A DNA stretch of 64,000 nt from Rhizobiaceae bacterium (GCA_029212415.1 JARGOF010000001.1:186001-250000); one strand, 5' to 3'. Shown: positions 42,884 through 51,441, counted from the stretch's first letter. Notes: a model not told the origin generated them from the sequence alone. Numbers and translations: made by a program.

Positions 42884-43854
42884 TAGAGAACCGTTTCAGT
42901 CGGGGTGATTTCGCTGGCAATTGTGCTGTAATAATGCGCCGCAAACAGGCCCGGATCAATGTCGAGCAAGGCAAGGTGCTGGGGACGTTCCCCCCACATG
43001 GTGCTGACAGCCAATTGTCCGGTTGGCTGAAAGATCGTCTGGCCGATGCCCGGGCCTTCGGTCACCACCGCTATGGCGCCGCGCTTTTGCATGTAGACGC
43101 CGGGAATGGTCAGATAGGCGAGGGCCATAACATCGTGCGGTATGCAGCCATTGATGCCTGAATGGCTGCGATAGAACTTGGTGTAATATCGCGCCATGTC
43201 GGCCAGCAGCTTGCCCGTGCGGGGATTGGCTGCTTGCAGATCGAGGAAGAATTCCGGCGACAGAACCACCTGCGTGGTGACATCCATGGGGGCCAGAACC
43301 AATGGCCAGCTTGCAGCAAAGACCGCCTCGGCCGCGTGCGGGTCATTCCATATATTGGCCTCAGCAACCGGGGACACATTGCCGGTGCGGTAGATCGAGC
43401 CACCCATCACCACGACGGATTTTACACGCTCAACGATTGTCGGGTCGATTTCGAGTGCCCTTGCCAGATTGGTCAGCGGGCCGACAGCACAAATGTCAAT
43501 TTCGCCGGGCATCTCGCGCGTCTTGGAGACGAGATATTCTGCGGCGCTTTGGATTGTCGCGGTTCTGGAAGAGGCTGGCAATTCGATGCCACCCAGACCA
43601 TTGGGCCCGTGGACAAAATAGCTGTGCGGATTTGGTGCGATGGTCAAAGGCCGTTCCTCGCCTCTGGCAACCTCCGCCGGATGTCCGAAAAACTGCAGCA
43701 GTTTGAGCGCATTGTCTGTGGCGTCTGAAACCGAAACATTTCCGAAAATGGTCGTCAGCGCAACGAGTTCAATATCAGGATGGGCAATGGCGTAGGCGAT
43801 GGCCATTGTATCATCAATGCCCGGGTCCGTATCGATAATGATCTTGTGCTTCAT
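42880..43854 (-). CDS. Inosine-uridine-type nucleoside hydrolase
   Basis: A 324-residue nucleoside N-ribohydrolase. The calcium-binding signature DTDPGIDD lies at residues 8-15. Further on are TTIFGNVSVSDATDNALKL, the HGPNGLGG loop (about 75-82) and VVMGGSIYRTGNVSPVAEAN with NIWNDPHAAE as the metal-ligand segment. It cleaves nucleosides to base and ribose. Its ATG shares one base with the stop of the upstream ArsR-type gene (TAATG), so translation is coupled. I start at 43854 (MKHKII); the longer frame runs into the regulator gene. Confidence 0.88.
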   Translation of the reverse strand: MKHKIIIDTDPGIDDTMAIAYAIAHPDIELVALTTIFGNVSVSDATDNALKLLQFFGHPAEVARGEERPLTIAPNPHSYFVHGPNGLGGIELPASSRTATIQSAAEYLVSKTREMPGEIDICAVGPLTNLARALEIDPTIVERVKSVVVMGGSIYRTGNVSPVAEANIWNDPHAAEAVFAASWPLVLAPMDVTTQVVLSPEFFLDLQAANPRTGKLLADMARYYTKFYRSHSGINGCIPHDVMALAYLTIPGVYMQKRGAIAVVTEGPGIGQTIFQPTGQLAVSTMWGERPQHLALLDIDPGLFAAHYYSTIASEITPTETVLY

Positions 43855-44216
43855 TATTTTTCTTTCTGATTTCGGTTCGAAGCGCGCATCGGCATGCTTG
43901 GTCCGCAATAGATCTTGTAGAGCGTTTCCAGCACTGCCCTGACCTCTGCGGAGGCTATGGAATAATATATTGTCTGCGCATCGCGCCTGGTTTTGACCAT
44001 CCGAAGCGCGCGCAATTTTGCCAGATGCTGCGACAGGGCCGATTGGCTCAAATCCACAGTTTCTGCCAGAGCGCCGACGGCCATTTCACCATCAACAAGA
44101 TTGCAAAGGATAAGCAGACGCTTTGGATTTGCCATGGCAGACAGCAGTTCGGCTGCCTGCGCGGCATTGCCTGACAAGTCCGTCTGTTCTTGGGAATTTT
44201 CGGCGGGGTGGGACAT
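43854..44216 (-). CDS. ArsR-family repressor, SqrR/BigR-like persulfide sensor
   Basis: A 120-residue winged-helix repressor (DNA-recognition helix LSQSALSQHLAKLRALRMV, wing TRRDAQTIYYSI). Cys38 (ILCNLVDGE) and Cys104 (KIYCGP) are 66 residues apart, the same spacing as the Cys41/Cys107 pair of SqrR and the pair of BigR that form a tetrasulfide bridge with persulfides. The metal sites of ArsR/SmtB are absent. It therefore probably senses reactive sulfur and may control the persulfide dioxygenase at 37661. It is coupled to a nucleoside hydrolase gene, an unusual neighbour. Confidence 0.85.
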   Translation of the reverse strand: MSHPAENSQEQTDLSGNAAQAAELLSAMANPKRLLILCNLVDGEMAVGALAETVDLSQSALSQHLAKLRALRMVKTRRDAQTIYYSIASAEVRAVLETLYKIYCGPSMPMRASNRNQKEK

Positions 44217-44265
44217 TTTGCTCTGTCGATTGGAGGATTAACAAACTGAAAACCATTCACACTTA

Positions 44266-44275
44266 CTTATATAAG
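44266..44275. promoter_or_regulatory. Palindrome CTTATATAAG before the SqrR-like gene
   Basis: A 10-bp perfect AT-rich palindrome lies 50 nt upstream of the ArsR-type start. It could be an autoregulatory operator or part of the promoter. Confidence 0.35.
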
Positions 44276-44291
44276 CACCTTGGCGGATAAT

Positions 44292-45053
44292 CTATCCCTT
44301 AGCGCCACGCAATGTCGTGGCCAGGGCTGACAGTGTCGATGCCAACTGTCTGGCGTCCTCCATCGGGATATCGAAATCAATTCTCCCGATCTGGTCACCC
44401 CGTGCCAATTCGAAGCCGGCTGCATCGATTGTGCAGATGCGCCATGGCCCGGATTTTGCACCTGTCATCAGTCCCGCATAGAGTGTAACCGCCTCTGCAT
44501 GATCCGTGTTCATATGATCAATCGCGCTGTCCTCCATCTCGGCCAGTGCCTCATTGGCTGGCGAAGCAATCAGGATATCTGCGGGCTTGAGGTGATAGGC
44601 TTTGCCGAAACCGCCATTCAGGCTGGCGGACGCCGGGTTGAGCCGGAAAAAGGAAAAATCACCGAAATCGGCATAGAGCGCCGACTTGGGATGGCGCCGC
44701 AGGAACCGTGCGCGGATGCGGTGATGGCGTTTGTCGTCGCGGGCAATGCGTTCCGCCCGGCATTGCAAGGTGATGCGCGGATGGGCCAGCGGATCGCCCT
44801 TGCCCGGTTCGCCCAGCAGCAGGGAAACGCGGGGATCATTGAGCAGCCCGGATGTGTGTTCGGAAAGCCCGGAAACGAGAATGACGGGTGTGCGGTCGAT
44901 GTCGGTTGCGACCGCGGTGCGGCTGGCGAAAGGGTGTCCATCCGGTGGCAACAGGACCGCCAGTGAGCCGAAACGGGCCGTGCTGACAAGCCGTCCGGCA
45001 AGCGTCCGTGCCTCGTCATTGGTTTCGCGGATGGTCTTGTTTTTTTCAGCCAT
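44292..45053 (-). CDS. HugZ-like PPOX-fold protein with DUF2470 domain
   Basis: A 253-residue protein. The N-terminal split-barrel domain (about 15-155) has RFGSLAVLLPPDGHPFASRT, RVSLLLGEPGKGDPLAHPR and RARFLRRHPKSALYADFGDF. The C-terminal DUF2470 part (about 165-250) has AIDHMNTDHAEAVTLYA, whose His/Asp residues bind haem in HugZ. The family includes haem-degrading oxygenases and haem-utilisation proteins. It is 18 nt from the end of the CaiB/BaiF gene on the same strand, and the two may be co-transcribed. Haem degradation is inferred. Confidence 0.8.
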   Translation of the reverse strand: MAEKNKTIRETNDEARTLAGRLVSTARFGSLAVLLPPDGHPFASRTAVATDIDRTPVILVSGLSEHTSGLLNDPRVSLLLGEPGKGDPLAHPRITLQCRAERIARDDKRHHRIRARFLRRHPKSALYADFGDFSFFRLNPASASLNGGFGKAYHLKPADILIASPANEALAEMEDSAIDHMNTDHAEAVTLYAGLMTGAKSGPWRICTIDAAGFELARGDQIGRIDFDIPMEDARQLASTLSALATTLRGAKG

Positions 45054-45071
45054 GGTTCCACCAGATCCGTT

Positions 45072-46106
45072 TCATTTGCCGGAGGAATATTTCGGTGCAA
45101 TGCCCGGCATCTGATGTCCTGCCACTGTGTCAAAGCTTTGACGCGCGACATTGTGGGGATGTATGGCGGCTTCCTGAGGTGTCAGCACCGGTGTGACGCA
45201 AGCATCGCTTTGGCTGAAGATATCGGCCCAGTCATCGCGGTTTTTGGTGCGAAAAATATCCGTCAGGCATTTGCGCAGCTCATCCCAACTGCCCTTGTCA
45301 TATTGCCTGGCTGCCCAGCCTGCATCAAGACCCAACCCATCCAGCAGAGCCGCAAAAAACTGGGGCTCCAAGGGGGCGATGGCCACATGGCGGCCATCGG
45401 CGGTTTCATAGGTGTCATAAAAGGGGCAACCGCTGTCGAGCAGATTCTCGCCACGTTTGGCGCCATCCCACATGCCCGATGCCATGAATGAAAAGATGGG
45501 CGTTGCCAGCATTGCCGACCCTTCGACCATGGATGCGTCGATCACCTGTCCCCGGTTGCTCTGCTGTCGGGCAAAAAGCGCCGAAAGGATGCCCATGATG
45601 AGAACCATGGAGCCACCGCTATAGTCACCGACAAGATTGAGTGGTGGCACTGGCGCACCGTCCTTGCGGCCAATCATCGAGAGTACGCCGGACATGGCAA
45701 TGTAGTTGAGATCATGTCCGGCGCGATTGGCCATCGGCCCATCCTGGCCGTAACCGGTCATGCGCGCATAGATCAGCCGCGGATTGTGCTGCAACATGTC
45801 CTGCGGTCCAAGCCCCAGCCGCTCCATGACGCTGGGCCGAAATCCTTCAACCAGAATATCAGCCTGAGCAATCAGGCTGATGGCTTCATGCTTGTCTTCC
45901 TGCGTTTTCAGATCAAGCTGTCGCAGGGTACGAAGCTGCACATCGGGATTGGTCTCGGGAGCAAGCGGCAGGAAAATTGCGGAACGGCCCTTCGCCTCGA
46001 TACGCGTTACCTGCGCACCGAGACTTGCCAGCAGATAGCAGGCGAAAGGGGCGGGCCCAAGCCCGGCCATTTCGACAACTTTCAAGCCAATGAGCGGTTG
46101 GTTCAT
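45072..46106 (-). CDS. CaiB/BaiF CoA-transferase family protein, alpha-methylacyl-CoA racemase-like
   Basis: A 344-residue enzyme. The N-terminal CoA-binding region is LIGLKVVEMAGLGPAPFACYLL. The catalytic His (NRAGHDLNYIAMSG, about 126) and Asp (VGDYSGGSM, about 156) are those of alpha-methylacyl-CoA racemase, and GDYSGGSMVLIMGIL is characteristic. It would invert the C2 configuration of 2-methylacyl-CoA esters. It follows the hydroxyacyl-CoA dehydrogenase gene with a 6-nt gap, consistent with branched fatty-acid or isoleucine catabolism. Confidence 0.87.
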   Translation of the reverse strand: MNQPLIGLKVVEMAGLGPAPFACYLLASLGAQVTRIEAKGRSAIFLPLAPETNPDVQLRTLRQLDLKTQEDKHEAISLIAQADILVEGFRPSVMERLGLGPQDMLQHNPRLIYARMTGYGQDGPMANRAGHDLNYIAMSGVLSMIGRKDGAPVPPLNLVGDYSGGSMVLIMGILSALFARQQSNRGQVIDASMVEGSAMLATPIFSFMASGMWDGAKRGENLLDSGCPFYDTYETADGRHVAIAPLEPQFFAALLDGLGLDAGWAARQYDKGSWDELRKCLTDIFRTKNRDDWADIFSQSDACVTPVLTPQEAAIHPHNVARQSFDTVAGHQMPGIAPKYSSGK

Positions 46107-46112
46107 TGTGTT

Positions 46113-46874
46113 TTATTTCGGCGCCAGACGGATAGCGCCATCAAGCCGGATTGTTTCACCGTTCAGCATGGTGTTGTCGAGAATGTGCATGACGAGCGAT
46201 GCGTAATCCTCAGGGGTGCCAAGGCGCGATGGAAAGGGCACAGATGCTGCCAGGCTGTCCTGAACTTCCTGTGGCATGCCCATGAGCATCGGCGTTCCGA
46301 ATATTCCCGGTGCAATGGTCATGATGCGAATGCCGAAACGGGCGAGTTCGCGCGCGGCGGGCAAGGTCATGGAATGAATGCCACCCTTTGATGCCGAATA
46401 GGCAGCCTGGCCGATCTGGCCGTCAAATGCGGCGACCGATGCGGTCGAGATGATGACCGCACGTTCGTTGTCGTCCATCGGTTCCAGTTTCGATGCGCGG
46501 TCTGCGACCAGCCGCATCAGGTTGAAGGAGCCGACCAGATTGACATTGATGACCCGGGAAAACATTTCCAGATCGTGCGGACCTTCGCGTCCGACAATAC
46601 GACCGGCATTGGCAATACCGGCGCAATTGATCAGGATTCTGGCTTCGCCATGGGCTTCCGCAGCCTTGGCGACGGCATCCTCTGCGGCTGCGGCACTGGC
46701 AACATCGCAGACAATTGCAAGGCCGCCGATTTCGTCAGCGACGGCTTTGGCCTGTGCCTCGTTGATATCCAGGACTGCAACCTTTGCGCCTGCTGCAGCC
46801 AATGCGCGGGCGGTGCCGGCTCCCAGGCCTGATCCACCGCCGGTCACGATTGCGGCCTGTCCATTCGTCTTCAT
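46113..46874 (-). CDS. SDR-type 3-hydroxyacyl-CoA dehydrogenase (HSD17B10-like)
   Basis: A 253-residue SDR with IVTGGGSGLGAGTARALAAA (cofactor site, about 9-28) and AVLDINEAQ indicating NAD. It has NCAG for NNAG, the serine in STASVAAFDG and YSASKGG as catalytic motif, and the family C-terminal MLNGETIRLDGAIRL. It resembles 3-hydroxy-2-methylbutyryl-CoA/3-hydroxyacyl-CoA dehydrogenase type II. AGGAG precedes the ATG at 46874; the frame is open upstream to 46937. It heads an operon with the racemase-like gene. Confidence 0.87.
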   Translation of the reverse strand: MKTNGQAAIVTGGGSGLGAGTARALAAAGAKVAVLDINEAQAKAVADEIGGLAIVCDVASAAAAEDAVAKAAEAHGEARILINCAGIANAGRIVGREGPHDLEMFSRVINVNLVGSFNLMRLVADRASKLEPMDDNERAVIISTASVAAFDGQIGQAAYSASKGGIHSMTLPAARELARFGIRIMTIAPGIFGTPMLMGMPQEVQDSLAASVPFPSRLGTPEDYASLVMHILDNTMLNGETIRLDGAIRLAPK

Positions 46875-46996
46875 GGGTATCTCCTGTCTTGTTATATTCT
46901 GCCTGTGTACACATGGGTCTGATCCGCACTTGCGCAAGCCCGTCAGAACCTGTCCTGTGCCTCAAGGGCGGGGGCAATCTCGGATCGGATGGTGGA

Positions 46997-48058
46997 TTAT
47001 GGGGTGGCAGACTGCCTGTGACTGGTCAAGCCCTCGACGATATCCTGGGCCGTGATTGTCCCGACCAGCACACCATTGTCCACAACCCCGACGGCCCCCG
47101 GTCGTTTGGCTATGGCATCCAGAATTTCCACCAGCGGTGTGTCGCGGGTTGCAGTTGCCGAAAAATCACCATTTGTTGCAACATCATCCGCTTTGCCGCC
47201 GGTCATGACATCTTCGGCCACCAGCAGGGAGAGCGGGTTCATGTTGGCGACAAAGTCGGTGACATATTCATTCGCCGGATTTTTGACGATCTCCTGCGGT
47301 GTGCCACATTGCACGATCCGACCACCTTCCATGATGGCAATCCGGTTGCCGATCCTGAAGGCCTCATCGAGGTCATGGCTGACAAAGATGATGGTCTTCT
47401 GCAGCTGTTGCTGCAGTTGCAGCAGTTCGTCCTGCAGGCGGGTCCTGATGAGCGGATCAAGGGCCGAAAAGGGTTCATCCATCAACAACAATGGCGCGCC
47501 GGTGGCAAAGGCCCGCGCGAGTCCGACGCGTTGTTGCATGCCGCCTGAGAGTTCATTGACACGGCGATCGGCCCATTGGGTCAATCCGACGAGTTCAAGC
47601 TGTTCGCTGACCCTGGCGCGTCGTTTCGCTGCGGCAAGTCCGGAGAGCTCCAGGCCAAAACCGACATTGTCGGCGACAGATCGCCAGGGAAGCAATCCGA
47701 ATTGCTGGAACACCATGGCAACGCGTTCCATGCGCAGGCGTCGCAAATCGCCCGCCGAACAGCGTTGTGGGTCGATGAAACTGTCCCCATTGTCGACCAG
47801 CGTTTCGCCGCGAATGACTGGATTGAGGCCATTGACGGCACGCAGCAATGTCGATTTCCCGGAACCGGAGAGCCCCATCAATACGATGATTTCGCCTTCC
47901 ATGACTTGCAGATTGGCACCTGCAACACCGAGGACCTGGCCGGTTTCTTCCTGGATCTCTTCGCGGCTTTTCCCCGCGTCAATCAGTGCGAGGGCAGATT
48001 GCGGATTGTCGCCGAAAACAATGTCGACATCCTTGAAAGTGACTACAGGTTTGCTCAT
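46997..48058 (-). CDS. choV: Choline/glycine betaine ABC transporter ATP-binding protein
   Basis: A 353-residue ProV/ChoV-type ATPase. The N-terminus VTFKDVDIVFG is followed by a long insert, Walker A GLSGSGKSTLL (about 62-72), Q-loop VFQQFGLLPW, signature LSGGMQQRVGLARA (about 168-181) and Walker B LLLMDEPFSALDPL. The C-terminal part (about 275-345) is CBS-like (ILDAIAKRPGAVGVVDNGVL) and may sense osmolarity. It shares one base with the choW stop (TGATG). It energises high-affinity choline import. Confidence 0.9.
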   Translation of the reverse strand: MSKPVVTFKDVDIVFGDNPQSALALIDAGKSREEIQEETGQVLGVAGANLQVMEGEIIVLMGLSGSGKSTLLRAVNGLNPVIRGETLVDNGDSFIDPQRCSAGDLRRLRMERVAMVFQQFGLLPWRSVADNVGFGLELSGLAAAKRRARVSEQLELVGLTQWADRRVNELSGGMQQRVGLARAFATGAPLLLMDEPFSALDPLIRTRLQDELLQLQQQLQKTIIFVSHDLDEAFRIGNRIAIMEGGRIVQCGTPQEIVKNPANEYVTDFVANMNPLSLLVAEDVMTGGKADDVATNGDFSATATRDTPLVEILDAIAKRPGAVGVVDNGVLVGTITAQDIVEGLTSHRQSATP

Positions 48059-48894
48059 CAGTCTGCTCCCCCGACCCGGAACATCCGGTCCAGCACGATC
48101 GCCACCACCACAATGACAAAGCCCGCCTCAAAACCAAGCGCGGTATTGACGGAATTCAATGCACGCACAACCGGGACGCCAAGTCCGTCAGCCCCGACCA
48201 GCGCCGCTATGACGACCATCGATAGTGACAGCATGATGGTCTGGGTCAGTCCGGCCATGATCTGCGGCATGGCGTAGGGCAATTCGACTTTCCACAGCAA
48301 CTGACTCTTCGTTGCGCCAAAGGCCTGTCCGGCCTCCAGCAGGGATTGCGGTGTTGAGGAGATGCCCAGATGGGTCAGGCGAATGGGGGCGGGGATCACG
48401 AAGATCGCCGTCGCAATCAGTCCCGGGACCATGCCGATGCCAAAGAAGACAATCGCCGGAATGAGATAGACGAATGTCGGCAATGTCTGCATCAGGTCAA
48501 GAACGGGACGGACGGATGTGTAGAGTTTGGGCCGATGGGCAACCGCGATGCCAATGGGCACACCCACAGCCATGCAGACAATGCAGGCTGACAGGACAAG
48601 CGTCAGTGTCTCCGTGGTGCGTTCCCAATAGCCCTGATTGACAATGAACAGGAAACTGAGGGCGACAAACAGTGCCGTGTAGAAAGAGCGTCGCATCAGA
48701 TAGGCCAGCGCCACAAAGACAGCAATGACCGCCAGCGGCGGCGGTGTCTGCAGTACCCACAAAATGGCTTCAATAGCCGCTTCCATGCCCTCGGCGAGGC
48801 CATCGAAGAACCAGCCGCCATTGTCTGTCAGCCAGTCAACGACTGCTTTTGACCATTTGCCAATGGGAATTTTATAATCTGTCAGCCAATTCAT
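48058..48894 (-). CDS. choW: Choline ABC transporter permease
   Basis: A 278-residue BPD_transp_1 family permease with about 6 helices. The conserved EAA-type coupling region includes LLEAGQAFGATKSQLLWKVE (about 178-197). VYLIPAIVFFGIGMVPGLIA and TIMLSLSMVVIAALVGADGLG are typical of the ProW/ChoW group. I start at ATG 48894 (MNWLTDYKIPIG) behind a GGGGGACC ribosome site; the frame is open to 48924. It is separated from choX by a terminator, so part of its expression may come by read-through. Confidence 0.9.
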   Translation of the reverse strand: MNWLTDYKIPIGKWSKAVVDWLTDNGGWFFDGLAEGMEAAIEAILWVLQTPPPLAVIAVFVALAYLMRRSFYTALFVALSFLFIVNQGYWERTTETLTLVLSACIVCMAVGVPIGIAVAHRPKLYTSVRPVLDLMQTLPTFVYLIPAIVFFGIGMVPGLIATAIFVIPAPIRLTHLGISSTPQSLLEAGQAFGATKSQLLWKVELPYAMPQIMAGLTQTIMLSLSMVVIAALVGADGLGVPVVRALNSVNTALGFEAGFVIVVVAIVLDRMFRVGGAD

Positions 48895-49032
48895 GCCGGT
48901 CCCCCGTATCATGCAGCCCATCATAGATCAGTTTGGCTTTTAAGGGTGCAAATTCTGGTCGCTGGATGCTGGTCGTTGAATTCTGGCGCAGGTCCTGACA
49001 TGGGGCCTGAGCAAAGCACGTACCGATCCAAG

Positions 49033-49063
49033 AAAAAACCGCCCGGTTTGACGCGGGCGGTTC
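49033..49063 (-). terminator. Intrinsic terminator between choX and choW
   Basis: Read on the minus strand, the stem AACCGCCCG pairs with CGGGCGGTT across an 8-nt loop and is followed by six T residues (plus-strand AAAAAA at 49033-49038). It lies just after the choX stop and would reduce transcription into choW-choV, giving more binding protein than membrane parts. Confidence 0.8.
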
Positions 49064-49079
49064 ATATCGTTCGGAAAGT

Positions 49080-50024
49080 CTAAAGGCCCAGGCTTGATTT
49101 GACAGCCGCCAGGCCATCCTTGCCATCGACTGTGGTCACACCTGCCAGCCAGCCGTCAAGAACCTCCGGATGTCCTTTCAGCCATGCTTTTGCCGCAGCT
49201 GAAGGGTCTTCGCCATCATCAAGGATGGCGCCCATGATTTCATTTTCCAGAGCCAGGGAGAACTTGAGGTTTTTCAGCAATGCACCAACATTGCTGCATT
49301 CCTCGACATAACCCTTGCGCACATTTGTGTAGACTGTTGCGCCACCGAAATCCGGACCGAAGTGATCATCACCGCCGGCCAGATAGGTAAGCTCATGGTT
49401 GGCATTCATCGGGTGCGGTGCCCAGCCAAGGAAAACGATCGGTTCGTCGCGTTTGTCGTTGCGGGAAACCTGCGCCAGCATGCCCTGTTCGGAGGATTCA
49501 ACAACTTCAAAGTCCTTCAGGCCGAAGGCGTCGGAAGAGATCATTTCGAGAATGATGCGGTTGCCGTCATTGCCGGGCTCGATGCCATAAATCTTGCCTT
49601 CAAGAGCTTCTTTCTGGCCGGCAATCTTGCTGAAATCATCAATGCCGAGTTTTGCACCCGCCGCATTGGTTGCCAATGTATATTTGGCGCCTTCAAGATT
49701 TTCGCGGACTGTTTCAACCGAACCATCTTCGCGGTAAGGCGCAATATCGGCTTCCATTGTCGGCATCCAGTTGCCGAGGAAAACGTCGATATCGCCTTTT
49801 TTCAAGGACGTATAGGTTACAGGAACCGAAAGAAGCTTGATGTCGGTTTCATAGCCGAGCGCATCCAGGACGGTGGTCGTTGTTGCGGTCGTGGCTGTGA
49901 TATCCGTCCAACCCACATCAGAGAAATTGACTGTCTTGCAGCTGTCGGGCTCGGCGGCCATCGCCTGTCCGGCGAGTGCAGCACTCAAAGCCAGAGCGCA
50001 GATTGAGGTTTTGGTGAATGTCAT
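49080..50024 (-). CDS. choX: Choline-binding periplasmic protein
   Basis: A 314-residue OpuAC-type binding protein with signal peptide (MTFTKTSICALALSAALAGQ, cleavage AMA-AE, about 23). The mature protein begins PDSCKTVNFSDVGWTDITAT; the aromatic residues in SDVGW and LGNWMP, and the conserved FLGWAPHPMN segment, correspond to the choline-binding cage of ChoX. C-terminus: HPEVLDGWLAGVTTVDG. It faces betI across a promoter region with a BetI-like site, so choline probably induces it. Confidence 0.9.
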   Translation of the reverse strand: MTFTKTSICALALSAALAGQAMAAEPDSCKTVNFSDVGWTDITATTATTTTVLDALGYETDIKLLSVPVTYTSLKKGDIDVFLGNWMPTMEADIAPYREDGSVETVRENLEGAKYTLATNAAGAKLGIDDFSKIAGQKEALEGKIYGIEPGNDGNRIILEMISSDAFGLKDFEVVESSEQGMLAQVSRNDKRDEPIVFLGWAPHPMNANHELTYLAGGDDHFGPDFGGATVYTNVRKGYVEECSNVGALLKNLKFSLALENEIMGAILDDGEDPSAAAKAWLKGHPEVLDGWLAGVTTVDGKDGLAAVKSSLGL

Positions 50025-50106
50025 GTCGTGACCCCCTTTTAGAGATTTTGTTTCAGTTCAGGTTGTTGCTATCGCGCCATAAACTAGGTGATTTTGCAAG
50101 CTTTTA

Positions 50107-50122
50107 TTGAATGATGGTTCAA
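50107..50122. promoter_or_regulatory. Candidate BetI operator
   Basis: TTGAA (50107-50111) and TTCAA (50118-50122) make a 16-nt interrupted dyad between choX and betI; a second related half-site TTGAATCA follows at 50136-50143. BetI repressors bind A/T-flanked TTGAA-type dyads, and this one could control both directions. Confidence 0.5.
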
Positions 50123-50203
50123 AATAAATTGGTTTTTGAATCATATTTGCGCATAGTACAGGCAATCATCGAAGCTGGCCATGATAGAAGAGAGGGCGTG
50201 TTC

Positions 50204-50773
50204 ATGCCGAAAGTTGGGATGGAGCCGATCCGCCGGCGCTCGCTGGTTGAAGCGGCGATTTCGGCCATTCATGCACGCGGCTCGCTGGATATCACCATCC
50301 GCGATATTGCCACGCGCGCAGGTGTTTCGCAGGGATTGGCGCATCATTATTTCGGCAGCAAGGACGCCCTCATCGTCTCTGCGATGCGATACCTTTTAAC
50401 TGAATATGGCAAGCAGACCCGCAGTGAGATGAAAAAGGCGAGAAGCCCCAGGCAGCGGGTTTCGGCAATCATCAGGGCGAGCCTGGGCCGTGAACAGTTC
50501 AAACCGGAAATTGTTTCGGTCTGGCTGGTCTTCTACGTTCATGCGCAGGAATCCAAGGATGCACACGCATTGCTTTCGATCTATGCGCGGCGCCTCAATT
50601 CCAATCTGATTTACAATCTGACGCCCTTGGCCGGTGCGCGTGCCCCGGTGATTGCCGAGGGGATCGCATCATTGATTGATGGTCTCTACATCCGGCAGGC
50701 GCTGGGCAGTTTCAAGGGGGAATTGTCTGCCGAACAACTTGTTGAAGACTATCTGGACCGGCAGTTGGATTAG
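50204..50773 (+). CDS. betI: Choline-responsive TetR-family repressor BetI
   Basis: A 189-residue TetR regulator. The N-terminus MPKVGMEPIRRRSLVEAAIS is the BetI signature, with the helix-turn-helix DITIRDIATRAGVSQGLAHHYF (two segments, about 30-52) and the C-terminal choline-binding part (SVWLVFYVHAQESKDAHALL; ARRLNSNLIYNL). GAGGG lies 7 nt before the ATG at 50204; upstream codons in frame are not BetI-like. It is divergent from choX rather than heading a betBA operon. BetI releases DNA on binding choline. Confidence 0.92.
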   Translation: MPKVGMEPIRRRSLVEAAISAIHARGSLDITIRDIATRAGVSQGLAHHYFGSKDALIVSAMRYLLTEYGKQTRSEMKKARSPRQRVSAIIRASLGREQFKPEIVSVWLVFYVHAQESKDAHALLSIYARRLNSNLIYNLTPLAGARAPVIAEGIASLIDGLYIRQALGSFKGELSAEQLVEDYLDRQLD

Positions 50774-50859
50774 TCCGTGGATAAAGCCGGCACCCGGTTT
50801 TTATAAAGGCAGGCGGGCTGTAGTGTCAGGCGGATATCAACAGGCAGGTGAGCCGGGTT

Positions 50860-51441
50860 TTGGCAAAATTATATTTCTCCTATTCGGCGATGAATGCCGG
50901 AAAATCGACTCTGCTGCTTCAGGCATCCTACAATTACCGGGAACGCGGCATGCATACGCTGCTGTTCATTGCCGCCCTGGATGACCGGGCTGGCAATGGC
51001 AAAATCGGGTCCCGGATCGGCCTGGATTGCGAGGCAATTCCCTTTTCTGCGGATGAAGATCTTTTTGCCCGGGTGTCTCAGGAACAGGCTGAGGAAAAGA
51101 TTGCCTGCGTTTTTGTTGATGAAGCCCAGTTCATGACAACCGAGCAGGTCTGGCAATTGGCGCGGGTCGCCGACCGACTGGGCATTCCTGTCATGACCTA
51201 TGGCTTGCGAACCGATTTTCAGGGGGAATTGTTTCCCGGCTCGAAAGCCCTGCTGGCCATTGCCGATACATTGCGTGAAATCCGCACGATCTGTGACTGT
51301 GGCAGCAAGGCGACCATGGTTGTGCGCTTCGGCCCGGACGGCAAGCCGCTTCAGGACGGTGCGCAGATCGAAGTGGGTGGCAATGACAAATATGTTTCGC
51401 TTTGCCGGCGTCATTGGGAGGACGCCATGGGGCGAGTTTGA
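50860..51441 (+). CDS. tdk: Thymidine kinase
   Basis: A 193-residue type II thymidine kinase. Landmarks are the P-loop SAMNAGKSTLLLQASYNY (about 8-25), the VFVDEAQFMTTEQV magnesium/catalytic segment (about 85-98), and Tyr/Leu residues of the thymidine lasso. The zinc-binding cysteines are in ICDCGSKATMVVRF, with C-x-x-H (LCRRHW) close to the C-terminus. I prefer the TTG at 50860 (M-A-K-L-Y-F) with AGGTGAG upstream, since homologues begin MAxLYF; a GTG at 50848 is the alternative. It phosphorylates thymidine for salvage. Confidence 0.88.
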   Translation: MAKLYFSYSAMNAGKSTLLLQASYNYRERGMHTLLFIAALDDRAGNGKIGSRIGLDCEAIPFSADEDLFARVSQEQAEEKIACVFVDEAQFMTTEQVWQLARVADRLGIPVMTYGLRTDFQGELFPGSKALLAIADTLREIRTICDCGSKATMVVRFGPDGKPLQDGAQIEVGGNDKYVSLCRRHWEDAMGRV

